This document shows, piece by piece, positions 1 to 9,334 of a DNA stretch of 47,344 bases. Below the pieces are notes generated by a model. It did no database searches. It saw nothing but the letters and a program-made list of their open reading frames with translations, and was not told the origin of the DNA. How positions within the stretch are numbered: the first letter of the stretch is position 1; each line of letters begins with the position of its first letter. Origin of the DNA: a virus; IMG/VR virus record IMGVR_UViG_3300025153_000009, positions 1-47,344 of that record; one strand, given 5' to 3'. Position numbers and translations under genes: made by a program.

Positions 1-3000
1 GGATAGGTGGTCAATATTCAAAAAGCGAAGCCCTGACAACTGGCTTGGATCCAGCGGTATTCTAAATCCTAAATCTCCTTGAATGATTTGTACAATTTCT
101 CCATTCTCTCCCCCAAGGCGAACAATGAATTTTGTACGGAATTTACTCGGCGCTTCGTGAACGCCAAGATCGCGACTTGATGCTTCCCAGAATGCGAGAA
201 TATCCGCTTCGGTTTTAATCTCGGGATAAGCAATCGAGTTCGGTTTCTTAGTAATATTGAAGCCCGTAAACTCAACAAACGACTCACCTTCCAGCCGGAA
301 GTTCAGCCAGCTGACATAATCGAACTCACCCCTTATTTTCGCCATGAAATTGATACCATTAATCGGAAGGTCAACCTCAGCGCCCGCCAGCGGTAATTCC
401 ATGACCTCGACAAAGTTGGCAGTATATGGGATCATTGTTCCGTAAAACAAACCGCCTTTCGCAACCGGAGGTTTTGCAAGAATTTCAAAATCATTCTGTC
501 GCTCCATGACCAAATCACCGGCAAGTTCGAGCTTGAGATTGATTCTCCTTTGACCTGCAGTTCGATTGACCTGTGGCGTTCCATAAAGGAAGTAATCAAT
601 ATCTGTCTCAGGTGCCAAGTGAGTGAAGATCGTTTTTTTGATCTCAACATCGTCCAGATCTGTTAAGGTTAGCGTCGCCTTGTCGTGCTCGATGTCGGAA
701 ACAATTCCTTTTACATCATACCAGTCTGGATTTTTAAACTTGCTGTCGTCCTGAATTGAGATGTTGCCAATCTTAGCCGCATTCCAAAGCTCGAATCTCG
801 CCTTGGCTAGAAATTCGTCTGTGTAAAGGGTGAAAAATATTGTCCTTTCAATTACGTGCAGATCGTGCGTCAAAACAATCTGGTCTAATTTGTAAAGCCC
901 TGGTTCAACTACTATGCCATCTGTTTCCTGAAAAGCCTTGTAGGATTGAAGCTCGGTTTCTCCACCGTCCGCGTACATGAAAACATCAAGTATCTCAATG
1001 CTTCCCTTAGAAAGGATCATTTTCAAATTGTTGTGATACCCGGTAATGGTTGATTGAATATCAAGTTTGGCAGGCAATTTGAAAGCTCCTGGAATTATGC
1101 CAATCGTTTTAGGTATCGCAGTATCTAGTAATGTAGTTACCAGTTTCGGCAAAACATTCACTCTGATCGGAATTTTTACCTCAAACACAAGCCCTGACTC
1201 AGGATCCGTCACATCATAATACAGATAATACATTCCTGCTTTTGGAGCACGTGCAGTCGCAGTTACGTCAAGAAATATGATTGTAATATCTGTAAGCCAG
1301 TCAGGTTTATCCGTTAGTACCCATGAAAGGGTATTAAGATCAAAAATATCATCTGTTTCCTGATCATCGTTTAGATCATTGAAAGCAGCCGTTACGTAAT
1401 CGAATAAGTTAATTGAATCTGTACTTTTAACCTTTTCTACATATTGAAGGGGAACAGTAATATCAAATATGGCTCCTAATCGACCGCCAGAACTTGCTCC
1501 AAGAGCCTCAGCTAATTCATCATTTGTAAGGCCTATTTCTTCCGCGTTAACCCTACCTGACGAGCTATCCTGTTTAGTTGGATACACTCCGTCGCCTTGT
1601 CCTGAAACTGGGTTAAGCAACCTCGATCCTGGTATATAGGAATCCTGCCGAAGCTCCTCAACTGGAATCTCTTCATATTTGACTTGAATAGCCGTAACCT
1701 TAACTTTCCGGGAATAGTCATTGAACGAGTATCGAACAATACGCATCCTCATGTTTCCCCTATCCGCTAATACCAGAGTGTGCAGATAGCTTAAAAACGG
1801 CGCTCCTGGCATTAAAGTAATTTCTCCTTCAAGAATATCCAAGGGCCGACTCGTGAGGCACAACCTATCCAGCATTTCAGCCCGGTAAATACTAAGGCTT
1901 TCGTCTAAGTCGGGCCGACGTCTCCAAGATTTAGTATTTTCAATACTCCCAGGTATGGTAAGAGAGCCACTATACCATGGGTTATAATCGCCGGTGATAT
2001 GGTGAATTGTTTCGGCCTCTTCATCGGTTTTAGAACCCCTCTCTAAAGTGGTAGCATACTTTGAAGCGTCGTCTTTCGCTACAAACCCTTCAATGGTTCC
2101 TTTCAGATTGTATACCTTATACCAATCACCTGTTTTGTCTGGATGTTCGGTTATCTTGTAAAAACGGATAAAAATTTCTTCAACAGGTATCGGCATTTTT
2201 TCATTTGCCGCAGTAAAATCAATGGGAATTTCAAAGGTGCCTTTCTGAACATTAACTCTTATATTTATAACTTCCCATGAAGCTCCGACAGCCGCCTGCG
2301 TTCCACCCGGGTTACTTATTTTTGAAATTATAATGTCATCGTTTTCGACGACTACACCTGCCGCCCCTCCGATTTTTCGGGTCTGTCCGGGAGGAATCCC
2401 CTCAATGACGTACGTCCACCCCGGAATGTTTCCATCTGGATAATTCGGGTTGCCTGAAACGTCGATATGCCCTCTACCTATCACACCTTCGCGATCCAGT
2501 GGAGGCACAATGATAAACCTGTAGGTTTGCCCTGCCGGAACGTTCTCCTGAAATGGTTGACCCCAATAAGTTATCGCTGGATTAGTCGCGCTCGGAAACC
2601 TAAGAGCGATGATTATATTGGATGAAAAAGGTTCTGTCTCATAGTCGAAGCTGATCGTAATTTTCTTGTCTCCGGGAGAAACCCTTCCCGCAGACGTTTC
2701 AATCCATTCGGAAGGCTCTATATGATATCTTTTATTGTCTACCGTATATTGCACTACACCCAATGTTGTAATCATTACCCCTTGACCTAAAATTTGTCTC
2801 AGGGTTTTCTTTTTCTTCTTATCATAAGGCCCGGGAGCTTTGCCATTTATTTTAAGTACCGAAGGCGCGTCAGGGTCACCCCCAATGTGGTATTGCTCCC
2901 AGCCGGGATTACCTTTCGGCATATGGGAAAAATCCCAACCTACCAAACCGTCGTTAGTCCAAAGAACCATATTCCCGTTCTCGAAGTAGGGAGTTTGACT

Positions 3001-3882
3001 GCCCAAATCAACTTCCGTCCGATACTTGGTTATAGGCGGAAGTATTCTGATCTGACCTCCATCAACACTAAAAGCGTCAGTATCATTTATTATGTAAGTC
3101 CCTGGCCAGGGGCTGGCAGGAACGGCCGGTCCGTCGTTAAATGGGAGCTCTCGATAACTTCTTTCAAACCCGGTTGCGTGATCTACAATAGATCTGACAA
3201 CCCACCGGTTATCCCACTGAGTTAATTCAGCTGTGTGGTGATCGAGAATATCAGTTACGATTTCGTCACAATACATTGCCTCGCCATTCTGATCATAGAA
3301 CCGGGCGGTATTGATCTCAAAGGAAGCCAGGCCAAATTCAGGATCACCTATCCAGGAATTTTCATACATATGGGTAGACACCCGTAAACCTAATTCACTG
3401 CCGATAATTTCCAGGCATTCCTGAATCAGTTTTAATCCGGTCTTTTTAAAAGTGTTGTCAGGGTTGACGTACTTTTTCTTTGAAAGGTGAGCAAGTCCGC
3501 AACTGGCTGTCAAACTTACTGTCCACGGTGGTTTTTTATACGGCCTGGCTGCGTCCCAGGGTTCAAGCCATCCAGTCCATTCAATCTTTTCAGGTGTTGC
3601 TCCAACGGCCGGAATGACCCTTTGACAGAAGAACGTTTTCCTATCATACACGAACTCAGAAAGGTCGTATTGCTCTTCAAGAAACAGAGATATTCTTGCC
3701 TGGGAGGTAACAATTGGTTTATCGAAAAAGGCATCAGAAGCGCCTTGGTCGATATCACATGCGCCGTAGGTATTATGCCATTCTTTGACCGGCCCGACGT
3801 AATCAATTTTAAGGAAACGAATTTCCTTGATTATCCCGTGACTGTCTTTATACCTGGAAAAATACTTTAACCCGTACGCCAT
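1..3882 (-). CDS. Phage tail-tip / baseplate-hub-like protein, 3' end beyond the window
   Basis: A single open frame runs from ATG at 3882 to the window edge, 1294 codons without a stop, so the protein is larger still. It starts 2 nt after the tape-measure stop, which is where siphoviruses place tail-tip (Dit/Tal or hub) genes. The first 130 residues look like a small beta-barrel module with SLFLEEQYDL and WTGWLEPWD, reminiscent of a gp27/Tal-like hub. Residues around 820-910 look like an Ig/cadherin-type beta domain (PKAGMYYLYYDVTD). The rest is beta-rich with no enzyme motif that I can see. I infer the tail tip and host-recognition organiser. The exact family is not recognised, and the C-terminal part, which usually decides host range, is not visible. 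Confidence 0.75.
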   Translation of the reverse strand, partial: MAYGLKYFSRYKDSHGIIKEIRFLKIDYVGPVKEWHNTYGACDIDQGASDAFFDKPIVTSQARISLFLEEQYDLSEFVYDRKTFFCQRVIPAVGATPEKIEWTGWLEPWDAARPYKKPPWTVSLTASCGLAHLSKKKYVNPDNTFKKTGLKLIQECLEIIGSELGLRVSTHMYENSWIGDPEFGLASFEINTARFYDQNGEAMYCDEIVTDILDHHTAELTQWDNRWVVRSIVDHATGFERSYRELPFNDGPAVPASPWPGTYIINDTDAFSVDGGQIRILPPITKYRTEVDLGSQTPYFENGNMVLWTNDGLVGWDFSHMPKGNPGWEQYHIGGDPDAPSVLKINGKAPGPYDKKKKKTLRQILGQGVMITTLGVVQYTVDNKRYHIEPSEWIETSAGRVSPGDKKITISFDYETEPFSSNIIIALRFPSATNPAITYWGQPFQENVPAGQTYRFIIVPPLDREGVIGRGHIDVSGNPNYPDGNIPGWTYVIEGIPPGQTRKIGGAAGVVVENDDIIISKISNPGGTQAAVGASWEVINIRVNVQKGTFEIPIDFTAANEKMPIPVEEIFIRFYKITEHPDKTGDWYKVYNLKGTIEGFVAKDDASKYATTLERGSKTDEEAETIHHITGDYNPWYSGSLTIPGSIENTKSWRRRPDLDESLSIYRAEMLDRLCLTSRPLDILEGEITLMPGAPFLSYLHTLVLADRGNMRMRIVRYSFNDYSRKVKVTAIQVKYEEIPVEELRQDSYIPGSRLLNPVSGQGDGVYPTKQDSSSGRVNAEEIGLTNDELAEALGASSGGRLGAIFDITVPLQYVEKVKSTDSINLFDYVTAAFNDLNDDQETDDIFDLNTLSWVLTDKPDWLTDITIIFLDVTATARAPKAGMYYLYYDVTDPESGLVFEVKIPIRVNVLPKLVTTLLDTAIPKTIGIIPGAFKLPAKLDIQSTITGYHNNLKMILSKGSIEILDVFMYADGGETELQSYKAFQETDGIVVEPGLYKLDQIVLTHDLHVIERTIFFTLYTDEFLAKARFELWNAAKIGNISIQDDSKFKNPDWYDVKGIVSDIEHDKATLTLTDLDDVEIKKTIFTHLAPETDIDYFLYGTPQVNRTAGQRRINLKLELAGDLVMERQNDFEILAKPPVAKGGLFYGTMIPYTANFVEVMELPLAGAEVDLPINGINFMAKIRGEFDYVSWLNFRLEGESFVEFTGFNITKKPNSIAYPEIKTEADILAFWEASSRDLGVHEAPSKFRTKFIVRLGGENGEIVQIIQGDLGFRIPLDPSQLSGLRFLNIDHLS

Positions 3883-3884
3883 TA

Positions 3885-6764
3885 TTATCTCGCTAATGCT
3901 TTATTTCTTGCCTGAACCCTGTTAAACGAGACATGCAAGTCTTCTCCGCGAATCACTAAATCCGGGATGAAAATATTTCCACCTCCTCCGCTTTTAGAAA
4001 TTGCTTCCTGGACGCTTTTGGCAATCGAAGTGTCTACTTTTGAATAAGGTGCGATCATTTCACCATCGACCCGAGCGTTGGCGTTATCACCAACAATCGC
4101 TGTCATCTGACGGTGAACCATAGCACCCTTCGCAAATCTTTTGATACTTGAAGAAGCTTTGTCTTTGACGCTGTTTGAAACAACTTGCCCAAGAGCAACG
4201 AGTCCAACCCCAGCTGCAAGTGCGGTCGCTGGATTTTTAGCGAATACTTTAAGAGCAATACCAGCGGTACCGAAGCCAATAAGAGACTTACCTAAGTCTT
4301 TCAATAAAGACCCGATCCGGCTCATTACGTTTTTAGCGAAAGTGTCAATACCTCCAACTCCCGACATTAGATTACCCAACATCTCGCCAAACCCCACTGC
4401 AATATCACCAGCGGCCCCTCTGACAGCGCCGGTTAACCCAGCATTCATTTCATGGGTTGCATCAACGAATCCCTTTACTCTTTTCTCGTATGCTGTAACA
4501 GATTCCCCGACCTTTAAAGGCATGGCGTCAAAAAATTTCTGAACTTCGCCGAATGAAGCGGAATCACCTAAAACGCTTTTCAAATCCATTGCGCCATAAG
4601 ATCGGGCATCGCTTATCCTTTTCGCGTCGGTGTTATTTAGCGCATCGGTAGAGCTTGGCAGCCGGTTTTCCATGACCTTGGTTGTCGCGGCTTTTGCTTT
4701 GTCAAGACCGCTGGCAAGTGAACCGCCAGTGGTAGCACCAATCGTTTTGAGCATTTCCAGGTTGAGCCCCGAAACCACTCCGACATAATTTTTATATTCT
4801 TTAACCTTGTCTCTTAGAGCGTCTTTATCCCGGCTGTACTTTGTTAGCAGATCGATCGCTTCAAGTTGTTTTTCGACATCCGTTAACTTTTTTGTTGAGT
4901 CGGTTAAATCATCGGTCGCGTCAGATGTGCCCTTTAATGTATTCTGAGGATCCTTTTCAGGCACAATTGCATTTTCAGCCCGCAATTCTCGACGGGCCTG
5001 GATGGTTTGAGGAATAAGATCTTTTAACCCTGACCTCTTTTTCTTGATTTCTTCAGCCAGGGAATCACTTTTGATACGGAGATCTTCGCTTCGGTTAAAG
5101 TCTTTTCCCTTTAATGCTTCCGCATATTGTTCACGAACCTTGATGCGTTCCTTTACCAGGCCACGAAGTTCTAATGTCTCTTTTTGGAATGCCTCAATAG
5201 CTCCGAGGCTTAAAAGCTCTTTTCTGTTGGCAACATCCTTAATATTTAGCTTGCCAAGCTCTTCACTGTACTTTTGAAGATCGCTCCCGTTTAATTTAAG
5301 AGTTTGGTTGCTAAATTGACCCATCCCCAGGTTAACCTGTCGTGTTTCCGAGCCATTGGAAAGGATACTTCTTAGTTCACTTTTCCTAATATCAGACTTT
5401 CTGTTTTCGGCAAGAATAGCCTCCCGCCTGGTAGCCTGCATTGCTTCCAGAAGTTTCTTCTGCTCTTCCGTGTGCGTCTTTACTTTGCCGGTACTGATAT
5501 CTATTGCGTTGCCATATTTATCCCAGCCTGTGACAGCAACCGGAGCAAAATCAGCAATCTGTTTTGTAATGTCTTTGAGCGTCTTTTGCTCATCTGCCGT
5601 GAGTTTCGTTTTGCTTTTTAGCTCGTCGTATTTGGCGATCAGAGGATCCAGCTTAGTTGCGTAACTAGCTACCAACTCCTGTTGTTGACTGAAAGATTTT
5701 ACCTCAGACGCAGCAGATGCAAACATTAATGCCAAGCCAGAAAGAACCGTCGTTGTAGCAACAATTGCGACAACGGGCCATACAATGCCTGATAGACCTG
5801 CGGCAATTAAAGGCCAAGCAGATATCAACCCACCAACGGCAATTGTCAATGCAGGAACAACGACTGCCAATCCTCCGATATAGAAAATTGCTTTTTGCGC
5901 CTCAGGACTTAAACTTTTAAAACCTGTTGCTGCATTATCGAGTATATCACTGACTCCTTTTAAAGCAGATGTGATGCCAAAGGCTTTGTCGGCGCCTTCG
6001 CCCATCACCCCAGAAAAGAAAGTAAAACTGTCGGCTGCTTGCTCAGAAGCAGATGCTGCCAGTCCTTCAACCTTAGGTATCTTTTCAAGCAGGGTAATAA
6101 ACCCTTCAATGAATTTATCAATACCAAGTTTATTAAGTTTCTCAACGTCCGTTGTGCCGAATGCCTTTTCAATGACATCCATTGATTGGGGGATACGGTT
6201 TGCCAGCTGCCGAAGATCGACCTGATTAATGTTGCGGGTTCCTTTGAACTGTTTGAGGTTGAAAAGTGCAGGCTCCAGGTCGGCCTGATTACCACCAGCT
6301 GCGGTAATGGCGTTGGCGAAAGATTTAATGGCCCGTTCTGCCAGACTTGATTCAAGCTTAACGGCCCTGAGTCCTACCAAAGCTTTTGCACCATCGAAAA
6401 CTCCTATGTTTGGTTCCTTAGCTAATCGTCTGACGTCGTCTAAGGTTTCGCCATAAAGAGTTAGGCCTTTCGACATTCTTTGCAGCTCCGTATAGTCCTT
6501 GTAGGCTTTTCCAACGGCAAATAGGGCAGGAAGAGCGCCAATAATAGCGGTTTTCTGTCCAATGTTTGTTAGATCACTGCCTAACCTGGTCAGACCTGCT
6601 CGAAATACTTTTTGTTCAGCATCGGCGCGCTTGTACCCCTGAGCAACATTTGAATTGAGCTCTTGAGTGAAAAGCATCGCGCGTCTACGGGCATTGTTGA
6701 GACTGGAAATTAATCCTGACTCATCACCCGTTATTCGTATGTTCGCTCCTCCGATTGCTGTCAT
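3885..6764 (-). CDS. Tail tape measure protein
   Basis: 959 aa. It sets tail length and is later injected with the DNA. Residues about 75-200 match the N-terminal tape-measure domain (LQRMSKGLTLYGETLDDVRRLA, then a Q-V-D-L-R-Q-L-A-N-R-I-P stretch). Hydrophobic segments lie at about 291-351 and again at about 810-870, as is normal for these proteins. The middle (about 360-640) is rich in charged helices. At the usual 1.5 angstrom per residue the tail would be roughly 140 nm, which is inference. The start ATG at 6764 overlaps the chaperone frameshift frame by 4 nt. The gene sits exactly between the chaperones and the tail tip, as in lambda-type siphophages. Confidence 0.93.
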   Translation of the reverse strand: MTAIGGANIRITGDESGLISSLNNARRRAMLFTQELNSNVAQGYKRADAEQKVFRAGLTRLGSDLTNIGQKTAIIGALPALFAVGKAYKDYTELQRMSKGLTLYGETLDDVRRLAKEPNIGVFDGAKALVGLRAVKLESSLAERAIKSFANAITAAGGNQADLEPALFNLKQFKGTRNINQVDLRQLANRIPQSMDVIEKAFGTTDVEKLNKLGIDKFIEGFITLLEKIPKVEGLAASASEQAADSFTFFSGVMGEGADKAFGITSALKGVSDILDNAATGFKSLSPEAQKAIFYIGGLAVVVPALTIAVGGLISAWPLIAAGLSGIVWPVVAIVATTTVLSGLALMFASAASEVKSFSQQQELVASYATKLDPLIAKYDELKSKTKLTADEQKTLKDITKQIADFAPVAVTGWDKYGNAIDISTGKVKTHTEEQKKLLEAMQATRREAILAENRKSDIRKSELRSILSNGSETRQVNLGMGQFSNQTLKLNGSDLQKYSEELGKLNIKDVANRKELLSLGAIEAFQKETLELRGLVKERIKVREQYAEALKGKDFNRSEDLRIKSDSLAEEIKKKRSGLKDLIPQTIQARRELRAENAIVPEKDPQNTLKGTSDATDDLTDSTKKLTDVEKQLEAIDLLTKYSRDKDALRDKVKEYKNYVGVVSGLNLEMLKTIGATTGGSLASGLDKAKAATTKVMENRLPSSTDALNNTDAKRISDARSYGAMDLKSVLGDSASFGEVQKFFDAMPLKVGESVTAYEKRVKGFVDATHEMNAGLTGAVRGAAGDIAVGFGEMLGNLMSGVGGIDTFAKNVMSRIGSLLKDLGKSLIGFGTAGIALKVFAKNPATALAAGVGLVALGQVVSNSVKDKASSSIKRFAKGAMVHRQMTAIVGDNANARVDGEMIAPYSKVDTSIAKSVQEAISKSGGGGNIFIPDLVIRGEDLHVSFNRVQARNKALAR

Positions 6765-7488
6765 CCAGATTCATTCATTTTAGCCTCCATCGCAAGCTTC
6801 TTTTTCAAACTAATCCTGCGTGCGGCCTTAGGTGGCTTATTGGTAGATTTTGCCGTTGCCTCGGGCTTAGACCATTCTTCAAAACTCTTTGGTTCAACTC
6901 CTGCCGCAGCGGTAGTGCATGCATAGGTATTGTATGCCTGAAACTTTTGCATCTCCCACTGTTCGGCAACTCTTTTGTTGTATCCTTCGTGAAGTAGGTT
7001 CAATTCGTAGGTAGTAAGGTCTCGCAGTTCGGAAGGGTTGATCCCAATCTTGCCCGCATCCCGCCACCAGTCCCGCCAGTCAACAGCAGTTATTTTGTCT
7101 GCGTCTCCTTGCTTTTTCCCTCTTCCTTGCTTTCGTTTAGAAGTTTTGTCAGCCTTTGCACCAGCGGCTCGAACTGACGATTTGTAAACCCCACTGAATT
7201 TTGATAGGCCAGCAGAACGAGTTTTATATTTTCCTCATCTTTGCAGGTCTCATAAAGCGCTATGAACTCCTTTTCATCCTTCCATTTTTGTTCTTCGGGT
7301 TCAATGGCTTTTTGAATCAGAAAAGGAATGATCTCAAAATCCGGCATATCACTGTTTAGGATTTCAAATCTGGGATGAGCCTCTTCAATTCTGCGCCTGG
7401 TGTATATTCCAAAATTCAGCTTATAGGTATCCTCTCCCAGTTTCAGGGAAAGTTTGGTATCGGAAAAGTCTTTAATAGTATCCTTCAT
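6761..7488 (-). CDS. Tail assembly chaperone, -1 frameshift fusion (lambda gpGT-like)
   Basis: Join of 7488-7114 and 7114-6761. The first 125 codons are the 0-frame chaperone. After the slip at GGGAAAA the -1 frame reads on without a stop for 117 residues to 6761, giving about 242 aa. Without frameshifting, the second frame has no good start: the first candidate is a TTG at 7003, well inside the open stretch. Its open reading reaches right back to the slippery site, which is the signature of a programmed fusion. The extension contains VDWRDWWRDAG and a basic tail (AARRISLKKK). In lambda the G and GT proteins coat the tape measure during tail assembly, and the same job is inferred here. Confidence 0.8.
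7090..7488 (-). CDS. Tail assembly chaperone (lambda gpG-like), unshifted product
   Basis: 132 aa, ATG at 7488. It is a small acidic, helical protein upstream of the tape measure and downstream of the tail tube, the standard chaperone slot. I do not recognise the family from sequence alone, so the call rests on size, position and the frameshift site near its 3' end. The TAA lies 24 nt after the slippery heptamer, so most ribosomes should make this short form and a minority the long form. Confidence 0.8.
   Translation of the reverse strand: MKDTIKDFSDTKLSLKLGEDTYKLNFGIYTRRRIEEAHPRFEILNSDMPDFEIIPFLIQKAIEPEEQKWKDEKEFIALYETCKDEENIKLVLLAYQNSVGFTNRQFEPLVQRLTKLLNESKEEGKSKETQTK
7114..7120 (-). promoter_or_regulatory. 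Slippery heptamer GGGAAAA for -1 ribosomal frameshifting
   Basis: Read on the minus strand, the 0-frame codons are G GGA AAA AGC, which is the X XXY YYZ pattern and one base from lambda's GGGAAAG. Both tRNAs can re-pair after slipping back one base. The -1 frame is open on both sides of the site. I see no convincing pseudoknot just downstream, only a weak 4-bp GCAG/CTGC stem. Lambda also lacks a strong one. Confidence 0.8.
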
Positions 7489-7509
7489 AAATTGGTTTGA
7501 AATAGATAG

Positions 7510-7538
7510 AATCCTCCCTGCTCATGGCAAGGAGGATT
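7510..7538 (-). terminator. Strong intercistronic hairpin after the tail tube gene
   Basis: The arms AATCCTCCTTGC and GCAGGGAGGATT pair over 12 bp with one wobble around a 5-nt loop (CATGA). It lies between the tail tube stop (7543) and the chaperone start (7488). There is no T-run after it, so it is more likely a partial attenuator or an mRNA-stabilising 3' structure than a full terminator. Either would let the tube protein be made in excess over the chaperones. Confidence 0.55.
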
Positions 7539-7542
7539 GTTG

Positions 7543-8010
7543 TTAAGCTTGTGCTGTAACTACCGGGGTTTCGTCGATTGTAAGAGCGATCGCATAGGTT
7601 GCTGCTTCACCGTTTGTTGCGGTTTCACGGAAGGACGCGATGTATGCGAAGAACGTCCGAATCGAATCTCCTATAAACTTACCTTCATACTTGTACTGCC
7701 TGCGAACCTGAGGTTTAGCGGCTGCCCATCCTTCAAATTCGCCCGCGGAAACGTTTGTAGCAACATCACCGGTTGCGTATTGGAATACAAAGCCATTGAG
7801 ATTGAAGTCGTAAACAGAATCCTCACCATTGTCGATATTCCTGGTTCCTGCATCGCAGTTCAGTTTGATCATTTCGTTTGCCAAACCGTATTCTTTACCT
7901 GTTGCGCATCCTACCAATACCCAGGCAGGCGTTCCAACGGACCCTTTATTGACGAATAGGTTTCGTTCTTTGGCCAGTACGGCCGGTTGTACTCTTGCAG
8001 CTGCTGCCAT
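7543..8010 (-). CDS. Major tail tube protein
   Basis: 155 aa, ATG at 8010. The Ala-rich start, a beta-rich body with SVYDFNLNGF and YEGKFIGDSIR, and the ending TIDETPVVTA fit a TP901-1-like major tail protein that polymerises into the tail tube. Its position between the tail terminator and the chaperones agrees. It is followed by the strong hairpin at 7510-7538, as expected of a highly expressed virion gene. Sequence recognition of the family is moderate; the position carries much of the weight. Confidence 0.75.
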   Translation of the reverse strand: MAAAARVQPAVLAKERNLFVNKGSVGTPAWVLVGCATGKEYGLANEMIKLNCDAGTRNIDNGEDSVYDFNLNGFVFQYATGDVATNVSAGEFEGWAAAKPQVRRQYKYEGKFIGDSIRTFFAYIASFRETATNGEAATYAIALTIDETPVVTAQA

Positions 8011-8037
8011 TTTTTACATTTGTTGATGAAGTGATAT

Positions 8038-8427
8038 TTATATTTTTATCTGTGCGTATGCTTCAAATTCTATGATCTTGATGCTTCGTTCTGCATTCTC
8101 GCTAAACTCATCGGGCAATTCTTCGCCGTTCAGGATTGTGATTCCTACACCATCTTTTACACCTGAGAAATCATCAAGCTTCGCTCTTATGGCGGTCATA
8201 GCACTCACGCACTGCTCATATTTCTCTGCGTGGATGCCAATTTCGACAACACCCGTTTTGATACCTGTACTGTCATCACAGCCCATTCTCGCCATTCGGG
8301 AAGAGCTCACATACATGGCCGGGAAAACCTCATTTGCCTTAATTACATTTGGCCGGATCCGGGCTCCGACAATTGCGTTGAGTTCCGTACTCTCCCGAAG
8401 CAGAGCAATAATTGCTGTTGTAATCAT
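8038..8427 (-). CDS. Tail terminator / tail completion protein (DUF3168/gp17-like)
   Basis: 129 aa, ATG at 8427 overlapping the upstream stop in an ATGA junction. The pattern starts with a helix (IIALLRESTEL), then NAIVGARIRP and FPAMYVSSS, then strands typical of tail-terminator proteins that cap the growing tube and join it to the head. The gene order gp10-like, then this, then tail tube is that of HK97-type phages. Confidence 0.72.
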   Translation of the reverse strand: MITTAIIALLRESTELNAIVGARIRPNVIKANEVFPAMYVSSSRMARMGCDDSTGIKTGVVEIGIHAEKYEQCVSAMTAIRAKLDDFSGVKDGVGITILNGEELPDEFSENAERSIKIIEFEAYAQIKI

Positions 8428-8963
8428 ACTCCGATTTGGGGAAAGTTAGAGCGGGCCCACGAAACAAATTCCTCCTGGTATCTTTTTTGAACTTCGGTTC
8501 GCACACCTTCAATTGTTGTAGTGAAAGCACGCTCCAGAAAGTTGTTTGCTTTGATACTGCCACGGTTTGCGCCTCTTTTAGTTTTCCTTGACTTTGTACC
8601 CATCGTAATGAAGTGCGTGCGCCATCCAACCTTTGATGACTTTTTACTGACGCCGATCAAAACACGTCCCATTTCACCAGGAGCAGCTGGAACTACTTTT
8701 ATCCGCATATCGCGTCTTGTTGCTCCGCCTTGACGGTGTGCGTTTGGATTTGACTTTTGCCTGATTGCGTTTCTGGCCTTGCTTAATGAAGTTTTTTCCT
8801 TTCCTCCATTGGAAACGGGGACCTCCATACGTGCCCTTTGATACATTGGTTTAACCGCCTTTCTCAAAACTGAATTAGCTTTCGCTGCAGGCATAATCTT
8901 AGCGTACCGTGTCATTGCAACGGCAAGTTTGGTTATATCCTTTGTGTCGAAAGTTACTTTCAT
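8424..8963 (-). CDS. HK97 gp10-like neck/tail-component protein
   Basis: 179 aa, ATG at 8963 in an ATGA overlap with the upstream gene. It is very basic. The features LRKAVKPMYQRARMEVPV, then GRVLIGVSKKSSKVG, HFITMGTKSRK and FLERAFTT are the usual course of the HK97 gp10 family: a K/R-rich start, a G-T-K-x-R-x segment and a P/N-F-L-x-x-A-F ending. These proteins act at the head-tail junction. This is one of the clearest head-tail assignments in the operon. Confidence 0.85.
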   Translation of the reverse strand: MKVTFDTKDITKLAVAMTRYAKIMPAAKANSVLRKAVKPMYQRARMEVPVSNGGKEKTSLSKARNAIRQKSNPNAHRQGGATRRDMRIKVVPAAPGEMGRVLIGVSKKSSKVGWRTHFITMGTKSRKTKRGANRGSIKANNFLERAFTTTIEGVRTEVQKRYQEEFVSWARSNFPQIGV

Positions 8964-9334
8964 TGTAGAATCATCGTTTTAACCCTCCATCCTTCCCCTC
9001 TGCCGATTTCGGTTATAGGAGCAATAATTTCGTAGAACTGATCTGTGAATACGTCGCGAAGTTTCCAGGTGGTTTTGACGCCATTTGTTTTGTTGTTGAG
9101 ATCAGGAATAAACCGAAGATCCCATTCGCACTCAACAGACCCGGAAGCAACATGTTCGGCGAGGTCTTCACCTGCTCCATTAACAGAATCCAACCTTTGA
9201 GCTGGGTAATTTGAATAAACTACAAGCGATCCAGTGCCAGCTTCATTTACTGAATTATCTTCATCAACCGGCCGGATTATATCAACGCGCCGATCGTATT
9301 TCCTAGCCAGTTTTGCTCTATCCTGCGTAGCCAA
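8960..9334 (-). CDS. Head closure / head-tail joining protein
   Basis: 124 aa. The only usable start in frame before an upstream stop is TTG at 9334, 17 nt inside the previous gene, so a TTG start is likely real. The body has DRRVDIIRP, an RLDS...GAGEDLAEHVASGSVECEW stretch, and a C-terminal FYEIIAPITEIGRGEGW, matching the SPP1 gp16/phage head-tail joining fold. It would plug the connector after packaging and accept the tail. It is coupled by an ATGA overlap to the gp10-like gene. Confidence 0.75.
   Translation of the reverse strand: MATQDRAKLARKYDRRVDIIRPVDEDNSVNEAGTGSLVVYSNYPAQRLDSVNGAGEDLAEHVASGSVECEWDLRFIPDLNNKTNGVKTTWKLRDVFTDQFYEIIAPITEIGRGEGWRVKTMILQ

Noticed and set aside
2794-3225. 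143-codon forward open frame
   Set aside because: It lies opposite the continuous 1294-codon tail-tip frame and has no domain-like pattern. The same holds for the forward frames at 3487, 4141, 5356 and 5971.
6761-7003. Separate 80-aa gene
   Set aside because: Its frame is open upstream to the slippery site and its start would be a TTG, so it is better read as the frameshift extension.
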